Shown: positions 16,415-27,309 of the stretch, piece after piece
Layout: the number at the start of each line of letters is the position of its first letter
How positions within the stretch are numbered: the stretch's first letter is position 1
NCBI RefSeq assembly: GCF_038397715.1
Contig: NZ_CP151633.1
Coordinates: 806,001-870,000 of the forward strand
DNA: 64,000 nucleotides
Source: Microbacterium sp. LWO14-1.2
GTDB taxonomy: Bacteria > Actinomycetota > Actinomycetes > Actinomycetales > Microbacteriaceae
Direction: 5' to 3'
Notes under the pieces: model-generated
What the model was told of the DNA's origin: nothing
Database searches by the model: none
Seen by the model: only the letters and a program-made list of their open reading frames with translations
Position numbers and translations under genes: made by a program

Positions 16415-17602
16415 TCACGAGACGCCCAGCTGGCCGGACAGGACCATCACGGCTGCACCGCGCAGCACGATGTCGGACTGCAGAGTGCGCCGGATCACGA
16501 CGTCTTCGAACACGCCCTCGAGCGTGCGGGCGTGCAGGGTCTCCACCGCCGCGTCGATCAGGACGCCGTCGAGCAGGTCGCCCTGCCCCGACAGCACGAC
16601 CTCGGAAAGGTCGAGGGCGGCGACGATGGGGGCGATCGCGATGGCCATCCGCGTCCCGGCGTCGCGGAGGATGTCGTCGCGGGAGTCCGGTGCGGCCTCG
16701 ATGGCCGCGCGCAGGCGGCTCTCGCTGAGCCAGGCCTCGAGGCATCCGTCCTTGCCGCAGGCGCAGCGCGGGCCGCCGTCGGTGCCGACGACCACGTGCC
16801 CGATCTCGCCGGCCGCGAATCGGCTCCCGAGCAGCGGCTGGCTGCCGGTGATGACGCCGGCGCCGACGCCTCGACCGATCTTGATGAGCATGAAGTCGGC
16901 CTCGGCCTCGCCGAACGTGTACTCGGCGAGCACGGCGGCATTCGCGTCGTTGCGCACGAGCACGGGCAGGTCGAGATCGACGCCCAGCTTGGCCTCGAGC
17001 GGCAGGTCGGACCAGCCGAGGTTCGGCGAGCTGAGCACCATCCCGTCCGGACGCACGACACCGGGGGTGCCGATGCCGACGCCGAGGATGGGCTGCGTGG
17101 CGTCCGCGACGAGCTCACGGGCGAGCTGCAGCAGGGCGGCGTACGCGGCGTCGCCGTCCGGCGTCTCCGGACGCGGCACCTCGCGGCGGCCGATCACGTC
17201 GCCGTCGAGACTCAACAGCGCGCCGGTGAAGGCGCTCGGGGCAGAGAGGTCGATGCCGATGATCTGGTGACCGACGCGGTCGATGTCGATGAGGATGGGC
17301 GGCTTGCCCGGACCGACCGTCTCGCGGACACCCATCTCGATGACGATGCCGTCGGCGATGAACTCCGCGACGAGGTCGGAGATCGTGACGCGGGTGAGTC
17401 CGGTCTCCCGGGAGAGGTCGGCGCGGCTCATCGCGCCGGAGTGATAGAGCGTCTGCAGCACGAGGGCCCGGTTATGGCCGCGGGCGTGCTCGGGCAGCAC
17501 CTTGGCGCGCGAGCGCAGATGCCGCGCGGGGCCAAAGGCGTGGGCGTTCGTCCCGACGTACTCCGACGTCGTCGACGGGCGCGTTTCATCCGATACGGAC
17601 AT
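16415..17602 (-). CDS. ROK-family transcriptional regulator (NagC/XylR type)
   Basis: 395-residue repressor with an N-terminal winged helix (NRALVLQTLYHSGAMSRADL, then ETGLTRVTISDLV, about residues 44-80) and a ROK effector domain with the zinc motif CACGKDGCLEAWLS near 280. An N-acetyl sugar or its phosphate is the likely inducer given the nagB/kinase operon downstream. The ATG at 17602 directly abuts a 25-bp palindrome and follows TCTACT by 7 nt, predicting a leaderless, autoregulated transcript. Confidence 0.9.
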   Translation of the reverse strand: MSVSDETRPSTTSEYVGTNAHAFGPARHLRSRAKVLPEHARGHNRALVLQTLYHSGAMSRADLSRETGLTRVTISDLVAEFIADGIVIEMGVRETVGPGKPPILIDIDRVGHQIIGIDLSAPSAFTGALLSLDGDVIGRREVPRPETPDGDAAYAALLQLARELVADATQPILGVGIGTPGVVRPDGMVLSSPNLGWSDLPLEAKLGVDLDLPVLVRNDANAAVLAEYTFGEAEADFMLIKIGRGVGAGVITGSQPLLGSRFAAGEIGHVVVGTDGGPRCACGKDGCLEAWLSESRLRAAIEAAPDSRDDILRDAGTRMAIAIAPIVAALDLSEVVLSGQGDLLDGVLIDAAVETLHARTLEGVFEDVVIRRTLQSDIVLRGAAVMVLSGQLGVS

Positions 17603-17603
17603 G

Positions 17604-17628
17604 TTTGTTAGTAGACCTTACGAACAAA
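17604..17628. promoter_or_regulatory. Probable ROK-regulator operator
   Basis: TTTGTTAGTA (17604-17613) and TACGAACAAA (17619-17628) form an inverted repeat, 9 of 10 positions matching, with a 5-bp centre. On the minus strand it contains the -10 box TCTACT and a TTGCAC -35 box lies 17 nt upstream, so a bound repressor would block RNA polymerase. Confidence 0.7.
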
Positions 17629-17700
17629 AATTGTGCAACCCCACCGCGCAGAGCGCCCGGGAGGGTTACCGAAACGTTACATTACGATGACGACCGTATG

Positions 17701-20700
17701 TCAGCCGTCCGAGTCGACCTCTCCCGCCCGCTCGACGAGCCGGGCGACGAGGCCTTCCACGATGCCCTCCCGCGCCTCCCGCGTGAGCGGCTTCCCGGGG
17801 ACGCCGGGGCGGCGCTGAGCGGGCGTCGGACCGTCGAGAGGACGATACCGCACGCCCCTCTCGGCCAGCCGGCGCAGGTGCACGGGCAACCGCCTGGCGA
17901 AGTCCTCGAACGGCGCCGGTTCCCCGCCCTCCCACAGCCGCTCCGCGACCGCGGACAGCCTCGGGAACATCGCGAAGTCCACACGGTCTCGCGACGGCAG
18001 ATGCTCCGTCCAGACGTTCGCCTGCCCGCCGGAGGCCCCCTCCTCCACGCGCAGTCCGTACACCTGCTCGATCGGCAGCGGCGGTCCGACGCGGATCGGC
18101 TCCTCCTCCGAGTCGGACTGCGGGTAGTCGAGGTAGACGCTCAGATCAGGGCATGCGATCACCGGGATGCCGCGGCGCAGCGCCTCCCGCATCGCGACGG
18201 GACCACGCCAGGCGAGGATCTCGACGCCGTCGGGCACGTCGCCCTCCAGCACCTCGTCCCAGGCGAGCGCCGTGCGCCCCCGTGCGCGGACGTGCGCGAC
18301 GAAGTGCGCCGTGAACCAGGGCTGCACGTCGTGGGCCGACGCGAGGCCCCGTTGCCGCATCCGCTCCTGCGCCGCCGCACTGTGCTCCCACTCCGTCACG
18401 GGAACCTCGTCGCCGCCGATGCCGATCCACGGTGAGTCGAAGAGGTCGCACAGCGCGTCGATGGCCGCGCGCCCGAAGGCGAGCGACTCCTCGGTCGGCG
18501 CGAGCGTGCGCGGGTTGACCCCGAACCTCTCCCAGGGAGCGGTGACGGGACCGCCGACGTCGGTGTTGCCGAGCTCCGGGTAGGCGGCGAGACCGGCCTG
18601 GATGTGACCGGGCAGCTCGACCTCCGGCACGAGCGTGACGTGCTGCGCTGCCGCGTATGCCACGAGGTCGCGCAGCTCGGCATCCGTGTAGTGCCCCTCG
18701 TGCACGCCGGGCTCGACCGTCGCGAGCGGACCGTGCCCGCGCTGCGTCGCCTCCCGCCGCGCGCCCACCTCGGTGAGACGCGGGTAGCCCGGCACCTCGA
18801 ACCGCCAGCCCTGGTCGTCGGTCAGATGCAGGTGCAGGACGTTGAGGTGGTGGTCGGCGAGCAGATCGACGAGTCGACGCACGTCGGCGGCCGGTCGGAA
18901 GTGACGCGCCACGTCGAGCATCGCCCCACGCCAGGCGTACGCCGGTGCACCGGTCCACTCGCCCGCGGGGATGCGCGACTGCTCGGTGCCGGGCTCGCGC
19001 AGCTGTCGCAGCGTCGTCGCACCGCGGAACACGCCGGCGACCGACGCGCCGGTCACGGAGACGCCGTCGGCGGAGACACGGATGCGGAACGCCTCCTCGC
19101 CGACACGTCCCTCGGCGAAGGGCGCGTCGGCCAGCACGGCGTCGATACGCAGCGTGATCGCGCGCTCCGCACTCCCGGAGACCCGCAGCCCACCGAGGCG
19201 CTCAGCGCTCGCGGCGAGGTCGTCGGTGGCGACGACCGGCGTCTCCGCGGTCCAGACGAACGGAGCGGCCGCGGGGTCGATGCGCGAGTGCGCGAGCGGG
19301 ACCGTCGCCCGATGCGGGGGTGGCGGCATGCGGAGCGCGCGCCCCGGAGTGCTTCCGGTGGCGTGCCCCTGCTGCACGACCGGCTCGCCGGCGACCAGCA
19401 CCTCCACGACGCCGACGGGCGCCGCGTGCGGGTCGTCGAACGTCGCCCCGGCGGCGATCGTCTCGGGGTCGAACAGCACGAGATCGGCCGTCGAGCCCTC
19501 GCGGATCACCCCGCGCGGCGCGTCGCCCCTGTCCAGACCCAGCCGCGCGGCCGGCGTACCGGAGAGGTGCCGGACGGCCTCCTCGAGCGACAGGATGCCG
19601 AGCTCCCGCACGTAGTGCCCCAGGTAACGCGGGAAGGTGCCACGGCCCCGCGGATGCGGACGAGCACCGATCAGGATGCCGTCGCTGCCGCCCGTGTGAC
19701 GGGGGTGCCGCATGATCTCGCGGACGTTGTCCTCATCGCCGATGTGCATGAGGATGCTCGTGGCACCGGCATCCTCGATGATCGTGTCGAGCACGACGTC
19801 GACCGCGCGCCGACCCTCGGTCGACGCGATCTCGGCGACTGTGCGGCCGATGAGCCCGGAGAGAGCGGCGTCGCCCGTGCCGGCGATCTGGATCGCGTCC
19901 CAGTCGGCTCGCTCCCCGTGAAAGCCGTCGCAGCCGATGTCCTCGAGCTCGACCCGCACGGCCTCCCGCCCCGCGGCGTCGAGCGCCGCGATCGTCCCGA
20001 GCAGGTCCCCGCTCTCCGACAGCCTGCTCGGCAGCAGCGCTGCGAGGGTCGTCGCACCCGGGAGGTACGGGTAGGTGTCGAGCGTGACGTCGACCCCGTC
20101 GGCGAGCGCCTCGTCGACGAGCGCGAGCAGCTCGTCCGCCCTGCCGCGGTTGGGGAGGAAGTTCATGGTGGCGTGCGTGAGGTGGATCGGGCACCCCGTC
20201 CGGCGTCCGATGTCGAGCGCTTCGCGATACGCGTCCAGCGCCGCGCCGCCGTAGCTGCGCGTATGCGGCGACCAGTAGCCGCCCCGTTCGGCGACCACGC
20301 GGCACAGGGCCTCGAGCTCCGCCGTGTCGGCGTACATGCCCGGCGTGTACGTCAGGCCGCTCGACATGCCGAAGGCGCCGGCGTCCAGCGCCGCGCCCAG
20401 CAGCTCCCCCATCGCCGCGATCTCGGCATCGGTGGCTCGGCGGTTCTCGTGGCCGACCACCATCATGCGCAGGTTGCCCTGCGGCACGAGCACCGCGACG
20501 TTCGCGACCGCCGCGGCATCGAATGCGGCGAGCAGGTCGCCCATCGTGCGCCACGGCACCGACGCCGGCGCACCGTTCCAGCCGGCGATCTGCGCGGGGA
20601 TGACCGAGGCCGTCGCGTCGTCGAGCGGCGCATAGCCGAGACCGTCCTGCCCGACGACCTCGGTGGTCACGCCCTGGCTGATCTTGGCGGTGTGCGCGGC

Positions 20701-20949
20701 GCCCTCCAGCACGGCGAGCTCGCTGTGCGCGTGCATGTCGATGAAACCCGGTGCGAGCACGAGCCCGGCGGCGTCGACCTCGACAGCGGCATCGGGCAGC
20801 TGAGGCGCCTCACCCGCCCCCTCGCGCACGAGCGCGACGACCCTCGCGCCCTCGACGTACACGTCGGCGCGGTAGCGCTGCGCGCCCGTGCCGTCGACGA
20901 CCGTGCCGTCCCGGTAGACGCGCACCGGCTTCTCGCTGCTCAGAAGCAC
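17701..20949 (-). CDS. N-acyl-D-amino-acid deacylase fused to GH20 beta-N-acetylhexosaminidase
   Basis: One uninterrupted frame of 1082 residues. Residues 1-540 are an amidohydrolase of the D-aminoacylase group: LAPGFIDMHAHSE with metal ligands H73 and H75, GMSSGLTYTPGMY, HTRSYGG, HLTHATMNF, and HPRHTGGSDG. Residues about 541-1082 are a complete GH20 enzyme: WRGAMLDVARHFR, LHLHLTDDQGWRFEV, LVPEVELPGHIQA, and catalytic Asp-Glu in IGIGGDEVPV. No signal peptide. A Met at 541 marks the junction, but there is no stop before it. GTG 20949 is inferred from overlap with the upstream gene by 10 nt. Possible role: processing imported peptidoglycan or amino-sugar conjugates. A lost stop joining two formerly separate genes is the main alternative. 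Confidence 0.85.
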   Translation of the reverse strand: MLLSSEKPVRVYRDGTVVDGTGAQRYRADVYVEGARVVALVREGAGEAPQLPDAAVEVDAAGLVLAPGFIDMHAHSELAVLEGAAHTAKISQGVTTEVVGQDGLGYAPLDDATASVIPAQIAGWNGAPASVPWRTMGDLLAAFDAAAVANVAVLVPQGNLRMMVVGHENRRATDAEIAAMGELLGAALDAGAFGMSSGLTYTPGMYADTAELEALCRVVAERGGYWSPHTRSYGGAALDAYREALDIGRRTGCPIHLTHATMNFLPNRGRADELLALVDEALADGVDVTLDTYPYLPGATTLAALLPSRLSESGDLLGTIAALDAAGREAVRVELEDIGCDGFHGERADWDAIQIAGTGDAALSGLIGRTVAEIASTEGRRAVDVVLDTIIEDAGATSILMHIGDEDNVREIMRHPRHTGGSDGILIGARPHPRGRGTFPRYLGHYVRELGILSLEEAVRHLSGTPAARLGLDRGDAPRGVIREGSTADLVLFDPETIAAGATFDDPHAAPVGVVEVLVAGEPVVQQGHATGSTPGRALRMPPPPHRATVPLAHSRIDPAAAPFVWTAETPVVATDDLAASAERLGGLRVSGSAERAITLRIDAVLADAPFAEGRVGEEAFRIRVSADGVSVTGASVAGVFRGATTLRQLREPGTEQSRIPAGEWTGAPAYAWRGAMLDVARHFRPAADVRRLVDLLADHHLNVLHLHLTDDQGWRFEVPGYPRLTEVGARREATQRGHGPLATVEPGVHEGHYTDAELRDLVAYAAAQHVTLVPEVELPGHIQAGLAAYPELGNTDVGGPVTAPWERFGVNPRTLAPTEESLAFGRAAIDALCDLFDSPWIGIGGDEVPVTEWEHSAAAQERMRQRGLASAHDVQPWFTAHFVAHVRARGRTALAWDEVLEGDVPDGVEILAWRGPVAMREALRRGIPVIACPDLSVYLDYPQSDSEEEPIRVGPPLPIEQVYGLRVEEGASGGQANVWTEHLPSRDRVDFAMFPRLSAVAERLWEGGEPAPFEDFARRLPVHLRRLAERGVRYRPLDGPTPAQRRPGVPGKPLTREAREGIVEGLVARLVERAGEVDSDG

Positions 20950-22157
20950 GTCGCCACCGCTCCGATCACGCGCGGGTCGTCGGCGTCGGGGTCGTCGATC
21001 ACCGCGACGACCTTCCACTTGTCGAACGCGGTGCACGGGTGCGAGAGGCCCAACCGCACCACGTCGCCCTGCGCGACAGCCGCGTCGGCGTCGAGGCTCA
21101 GGAAGGCGTGCTGGTCGTTCAGCGCCGTGACCGAGCCTGCCACCGACTGCGGGACGGGAAGGTCGATGTCGAAGGGCACGTCCCGACGCCCCGCGTCGAG
21201 CAGGGCGAGGCCGGGCTCGGGCTGCGAGACGACGCGCGACCACGCGTGCATGGCCGACCGCAGGGACGCGGTGCCCGTCAGCGGACCGAACGGCGACATG
21301 CGCGAGTAGAAGCCGTCGTCGTGGATCTGGAACGCGCCGGAGCGCAGCACCACGTCGGCCGCGTCGGCGTGCGGTGCGAGCACGGCCGCCGCACGGTCGG
21401 GGAACGAGCTGCCGCCGGCGCTCAGCACGGGCCGCACGCCCTCCGGATAGGCCAGGCGCGAGTGCAGCTCGACGAGCGTGCCGAGATAGGCGTCGACGGC
21501 GGCGATCGAGGTGTCGCTGCGGTCAGGGCCGAACGGGCCCTCGTAGCCCGTGACGCCGGCGAGGCGGAGACCGGATGCCGCGGCGATCGCGCCCGCGATG
21601 CGCTTGCCCTCCTCGATCGTGCGGGCCCCCGTGCGTCCCCCTGCTCCGCCGAGCTCGACGAGCACGTCGAGGGGACGAGCGGCGCCCTCGAGCGCACCCG
21701 CGAGGATCTCGACCGTCCGCTCGGAGTCGGCCCAGCACAGGATGCGCAGCTCGGGGTCGGCGGCGAGCAGCTCGCCGAATCGCCGTGCTGCTGCCGCATC
21801 GGTGACGGCGTTCGCGATGAGCACGGTCGACACGCCGGCCTGAACCGCGACCTCCGCCTGCCACGGCGTGGCCATCGAGATCCCCCAGGCGCCCGCGTCC
21901 AGGAGACGCTGCCACAGCGCGGGAGCCATGGTCGTCTTGCCGTGCGGCGCGAGCCGGACGCCCTGCTCGGCCGCCCAGGAGAACACCGTCGCCTCGTTGT
22001 GGGTCAGTGCCGCCTCGTGCACGGTGAGCACCGGGGTGACCAGATCCGAGAGGTGGAGGTCGGCGTCGGCGATCTCGGAGAGACGCAGCCCTGCCGCCAG
22101 GGCCGGGAAGCCCTTCGCCCAGGTGCCGAGTTCGGGATCCGGAATTTGTAGAGGCAT
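20940..22157 (-). CDS. PLP-dependent D-amino-acid dehydratase/aldolase (D-serine dehydratase / D-threonine aldolase type)
   Basis: 405-residue fold-type III PLP enzyme related to alanine racemase N-terminal domains. The PLP Lys is in RLAPHGKTTMAP near residue 75; ISMATPWQAEVA, VLVELGGAGGRTG and the C-terminal LSHPCTAFDKW, with the His-x-Cys metal site of D-serine dehydratase-like proteins, support the group. It lies upstream of and overlaps the deacylase fusion, which would supply free D-amino acids, and is divergent from a RidA protein that hydrolyses enamine/imine intermediates. TAGCCT 6 nt before the ATG predicts a leaderless message. Confidence 0.85.
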   Translation of the reverse strand: MPLQIPDPELGTWAKGFPALAAGLRLSEIADADLHLSDLVTPVLTVHEAALTHNEATVFSWAAEQGVRLAPHGKTTMAPALWQRLLDAGAWGISMATPWQAEVAVQAGVSTVLIANAVTDAAAARRFGELLAADPELRILCWADSERTVEILAGALEGAARPLDVLVELGGAGGRTGARTIEEGKRIAGAIAAASGLRLAGVTGYEGPFGPDRSDTSIAAVDAYLGTLVELHSRLAYPEGVRPVLSAGGSSFPDRAAAVLAPHADAADVVLRSGAFQIHDDGFYSRMSPFGPLTGTASLRSAMHAWSRVVSQPEPGLALLDAGRRDVPFDIDLPVPQSVAGSVTALNDQHAFLSLDADAAVAQGDVVRLGLSHPCTAFDKWKVVAVIDDPDADDPRVIGAVATCF

Positions 22158-22163
22158 CTAACA

Positions 22164-22176
22164 AGGCTACTAGGCT
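22164..22176. promoter_or_regulatory. Back-to-back leaderless -10 boxes
   Basis: The 25-bp gap between two divergent starts carries TAGGCT (plus, 22171-22176) 6 nt before the RidA ATG and TAGCCT (minus, 22169-22164) 6 nt before the PLP-enzyme ATG. Both transcripts are predicted to start at their own A of ATG, so the two polymerases would compete for the same DNA. Confidence 0.5.
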
Positions 22177-22182
22177 TGCAGC

Positions 22183-22587
22183 ATGACTTCGAAGACCCGC
22201 ATCACGACAGACGCCGCCCCCGCCCCCGCCCACACCTTCTCGCAGGGCGTGCGCAAGGGCCCGTTCGTCCAGGTCTCCGGCCAGGGCCCGGTCGACGCCG
22301 TCACCAACGAGTACCTCTACCCCGGCGACGTCGCCGCGCAGACCACGCGGACGCTCGAGAACGTCAAGGCCATCGTCGAGGCCTCGGGAGCGACGTTCGA
22401 CGACGTCGTGATGCTGCGCGTCTACCTCACCAAGCGCGAGGACTTCCCGATCATGAACGAGGCGTATGGCGCCTTCGTCGAGGCGAACACGCCGAGCGGC
22501 GTCCTCCCCTCGCGCACCACCGTCTTCACGGGTCTGCCCCGCGAAGAGATGCTCGTCGAGATCGACGGCATCGCCGTCGTCGAGTGA
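22183..22587 (+). CDS. RidA-family (YjgF/UK114) enamine/imine deaminase
   Basis: 134-residue RidA-fold protein. Seen: FSQGVRKGPFVQVSGQGPVD near the N-terminus, AAQTTRTLENVKAIVEASG near residue 50, and LPSRTTVFTGLPREEMLVEID with the active-site Arg near 107 and Glu near 120. RidA proteins hydrolyse 2-aminoacrylate and similar imines made by PLP dehydratases. Divergent, 25-bp-spaced pairing with a D-amino-acid dehydratase-like enzyme fits that role. The promoter is predicted leaderless. Confidence 0.9.
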   Translation: MTSKTRITTDAAPAPAHTFSQGVRKGPFVQVSGQGPVDAVTNEYLYPGDVAAQTTRTLENVKAIVEASGATFDDVVMLRVYLTKREDFPIMNEAYGAFVEANTPSGVLPSRTTVFTGLPREEMLVEIDGIAVVE

Positions 22588-22716
22588 CCGCGGGCGACTC
22601 CGTCGCCTGATCTGTGCGGGTCCGAGAGGGCCCGCACGACCGTTGCCCCCTCGTTACCTTCGATCCCGTAGCATTGAATGTGATAAAGGCCACGTGAGAA
22701 CCGGGGGGTGAAGTTC

Positions 22717-24222
22717 GTGACCGATCTGATCTCAGCGCAGGATGCGAAGACTGAGAAACTGACCGAGGCGGGCTCCGCCGACACGGTCGCTCTGACTCCG
22801 TCGGGTGATGACACCCCGACCGACTCGATGCCGCCGCAGAGCGGCGACCAGCCGCTGGCCTGGGCTCCCATCGAACCGGCGCCCAAGAAGAAGCGCCTCG
22901 GACTGTGGATCGGCCTGGGCGTCGGGGCCGTCGTGATCGGCGCCGGTGCCGCCTCGATGATCCTGATCGCCCCCGGCACCACGGTCGCCGGCATCCCCGT
23001 GGGCTGGCTCACGCCCGGCGCGGCCGCCGATGTCATCAGCGCGCACGTGGCCGAGACCGAGGTCACCCTCACGGGTGCGGGCGACGACGTCGTGCTCACC
23101 GGCTCGGAGCTCGGAGCAGCCGTCGACGCGAGCGCCCTCGCCGACAAAGCCTTCGCCGAGCACCCGATGTGGAACGTCGGCGCCTGGACGGGCGAGCCCG
23201 TCGCGGGTGAGATCACCCTCGACCCCTCGACCGCCGACGCCGCCCTGCGCGACGCCGTGCCGACGAGCTTCGAAGACCCGGTCGACGCAGGCGTGGTCTT
23301 CGACGCCGCCACCGGCAGCTACGTCATCACTCCGTCCGCGACCGGCACCGGCGTCGACGTCGCGGCGCTGAGCGAGGCGTTCACCGACACGATCGCCGAC
23401 GGCGGCAAGAGCTTCGAATTCCCCGGCGGTCCCGCCGAGGCGGCTCCGGCCGTGACCGATGAGGACGCCACGACCCTGGCGACCTCGATCAACACGATGC
23501 TCGGCACGATCGGCTTCTACCTCGGCGAGGAGCGCACGGTCCCCGTCGACGCCGCCACCGCCTCGACCTGGTTCACCGTGGTCGACGACGACGGCACGCT
23601 CCGCATCGAGGCGGATCAGGCGGCGATCCAGGCGACCGTCGACGCGCTGCCCGCAGCCGTCGACCGCGCACCGGTCAACGCCACGCAGATCGTCGACTCG
23701 TCGGGCAAGGTGCTGCGCACCGAGTCCGAGGGCGTCAACGGCCGCGCACTGAGCGACACCTCGAACCTCGCGTCCGACGTGGCCGACAAGCTCGAGGCCG
23801 GCGAGGGCGTGTTCCCGATCTCGGTCACCGAGACCCCGTTCACCGCCGTCACGCTCCTGCGCAAGATCGACGTGAACCTGAGCTCGCAGACCGCGACGCT
23901 CTACGAGAACGGCGCCGTCGTGCGGTCGTGGAAGATCTCCTCCGGCAAGGCTGCGACGCCGACCGACGTCGGCAACTTCAAGGTCTACGCCCACGTGCGC
24001 TCGCAGACCATGAAGAGCCGCGAGCCCGACGGCTCGATCACCGAGACGCCGAACGTCCCCTGGGTCACCTACTTCAACGGCGACGAGGGCTTCCACGGCA
24101 CCTACTGGCACAGCAACTTCGGCAACCGCATGAGCCACGGCTGCGTGAACATGCCGATCGACGTCGCCAAGTTCGTGTACGAGTGGTCGCCCGTGGGCAT
24201 GGAGGTCTCGGTCCACAACTGA
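22717..24222 (+). CDS. L,D-transpeptidase (YkuD) with N-terminal anchor
   Basis: About 501 residues. A short cytoplasmic segment, a membrane anchor after [10 protein letters not shown] (about residues 57-80), two peptidoglycan-binding-4-like domains rich in Asp/Ala (about 90-330), then the YkuD catalytic domain with [16 protein letters not shown] and the nucleophile Cys near residue 476. It cross-links peptidoglycan or anchors proteins outside the membrane. GTG 22717 is preferred over GTG 22708 because GGGGGG lies about 8 nt before the former but abuts the latter. A strong shared terminator follows. Confidence 0.92.
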   Translation: MTDLISAQDAKTEKLTEAGSADTVALTPSGDDTPTDSMPPQSGDQPLAWAPIEPAPKKKRLGLWIGLGVGAVVIGAGAASMILIAPGTTVAGIPVGWLTPGAAADVISAHVAETEVTLTGAGDDVVLTGSELGAAVDASALADKAFAEHPMWNVGAWTGEPVAGEITLDPSTADAALRDAVPTSFEDPVDAGVVFDAATGSYVITPSATGTGVDVAALSEAFTDTIADGGKSFEFPGGPAEAAPAVTDEDATTLATSINTMLGTIGFYLGEERTVPVDAATASTWFTVVDDDGTLRIEADQAAIQATVDALPAAVDRAPVNATQIVDSSGKVLRTESEGVNGRALSDTSNLASDVADKLEAGEGVFPISVTETPFTAVTLLRKIDVNLSSQTATLYENGAVVRSWKISSGKAATPTDVGNFKVYAHVRSQTMKSREPDGSITETPNVPWVTYFNGDEGFHGTYWHSNFGNRMSHGCVNMPIDVAKFVYEWSPVGMEVSVHN

Positions 24223-24256
24223 GTCGCTCGCCCCGACGGGCGCCGAGCGGATACGC

Positions 24257-24289
24257 GAAAGGGCCGGATGCTGAGCATCCGGCCCTTTC
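24257..24289. terminator. Bidirectional terminator
   Basis: GAAAGGGCCGGATGC-TGA-GCATCCGGCCCTTTC in two 15-nt arms (24257-24271, 24275-24289): perfect 15-bp stem with A/T flanks on both sides, between convergent L,D-transpeptidase and icd. Confidence 0.88.
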
Positions 24290-24300
24290 TCTGTGCGGAA

Positions 24301-26520
<2,220 letters not shown>

Positions 26521-26552
26521 CGGGAGGTTCTCCGTTCACGAGGGCAGAATTG

Positions 26553-26566
26553 TCTCGATACCAAGA
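26553..26566. promoter_or_regulatory. Palindromic motif upstream of icd
   Basis: TCTCGATACCAAGA, an imperfect palindrome 33 bp before the icd start. It matches the sucC upstream motif at 11 of 14 positions and is followed in both cases (minus strand) by GAGA then C/G-AATT. Candidate operator for coordinated TCA-cycle control. Confidence 0.45.
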
Positions 26567-26641
26567 TACCTGAGGGCTTCTCGACCCCGAGAATCTGCTC
26601 GTCTCTGGGTAGGAGCGGGCCGGAGGGGTTAGCCTGTGTCT

Positions 26642-27100
26642 ATGTCCGAACTGCGCATGGTCGAACTCTCCGCTGCGACGATCGTCGCCGTGAACAACCT
26701 GTCGCTCAAGCCCGGACAGGAGCAGTTCCTCGCTCCGGTGTCCTACGGCATCGCGGCGACCGTCATCAACCCGCAGACCTCCTGGCAGCGCGTCGTGCTC
26801 GACGGCGACCAGGTCGTCGGCTTCGTGAGTGCGAACTTCGACTCGGAGGCGCCCGAGGAGCACTTCCGCTCCGTCCTGTGGCGCATCAACGTCGACGCCG
26901 ACGATCAGGGCAAGGGCGTGGGTCGCTTCGCCGTCGAGCAGCTCGTGGAGGAGGCCCGCTCCCGCGGCGTCGACCACGTGAACGTCATCTACGAAGCCGG
27001 GGAGGACGGCCCTGAGGCCTTCTTCCTGCGCGTCGGCTTCACGCCGGTCGGCGAGACGGAGTACTCCGAGGTCATCGCCGAGATCCGCGTCACGCCGTAG
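26642..27100 (+). CDS. GNAT-family N-acetyltransferase
   Basis: 152-residue GCN5-related acetyltransferase. The acetyl-CoA binding motif A is INVDADDQGKGVGRFAVEQLVEEA (about residues 83-106; the QGKGVG core binds the pyrophosphate), with EDGPEAFFLRVGFTPVGETEYSE as the terminal strand-loop. It most resembles the SpeG/YjgM-like small-molecule group, but the substrate is unknown. ATG 26642 is preferred to GTG 26636 because TAGCCT at 26630-26635 is 6 nt upstream (leaderless). Divergent from icd. Confidence 0.85.
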   Translation: MSELRMVELSAATIVAVNNLSLKPGQEQFLAPVSYGIAATVINPQTSWQRVVLDGDQVVGFVSANFDSEAPEEHFRSVLWRINVDADDQGKGVGRFAVEQLVEEARSRGVDHVNVIYEAGEDGPEAFFLRVGFTPVGETEYSEVIAEIRVTP

Positions 27101-27133
27101 GCCGGCGGCGGGGTCGCCGCCCCCACCCTCATC

Positions 27134-27163
27134 GAGGCCCGTCGCCCTGTCGGCACGGGCCTC
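27134..27163 (+). terminator. Terminator after the acetyltransferase gene
   Basis: GAGGCCCGT (27134-27142) pairs with ACGGGCCTC (27155-27163), 12-nt loop; a smaller GCGGCG/CGCCGC stem precedes it. Confidence 0.65.
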
Positions 27164-27263
27164 CGATGTTCTCCCGCGGCGGAGATCACGTATTTGTTGC
27201 GAGTCGCCACAAAAAGCTTGCGCTCCCCTGCCGAGCGTGCCTATCATCGCTTCAGAGCGCTGG

Positions 27264-27275
27264 CGAAGCGCTTCG
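27264..27275. promoter_or_regulatory. LacI-type operator upstream of the regulator
   Basis: CGAAGCGCTTCG, a perfect 12-bp palindrome with the CG centre typical of LacI-family sites, 34 bp upstream of the lacI-like start. It matches the site at 28358-28371, suggesting autoregulation. Confidence 0.7.
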
Positions 27276-27309
27276 ACGATGTTCCCGAACGAGCGACGAC
27301 GGAGTCCCG

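Noticed and set aside
17701..20949. Annotating the deacylase and hexosaminidase as two separate genes
   Set aside because: The frame is continuous with no stop; a lost stop is possible but not visible here.
22145..22164. TTTGT...ACAA half-sites near the PLP-enzyme start as a second ROK operator
   Set aside because: Overall span is about 20 bp rather than 25 and the inner bases do not match the 17604-17628 palindrome.
22708..22716. GTG at 22708 as the L,D-transpeptidase start
   Set aside because: The G-run ribosome site would touch the start codon; GTG 22717 has normal spacing.
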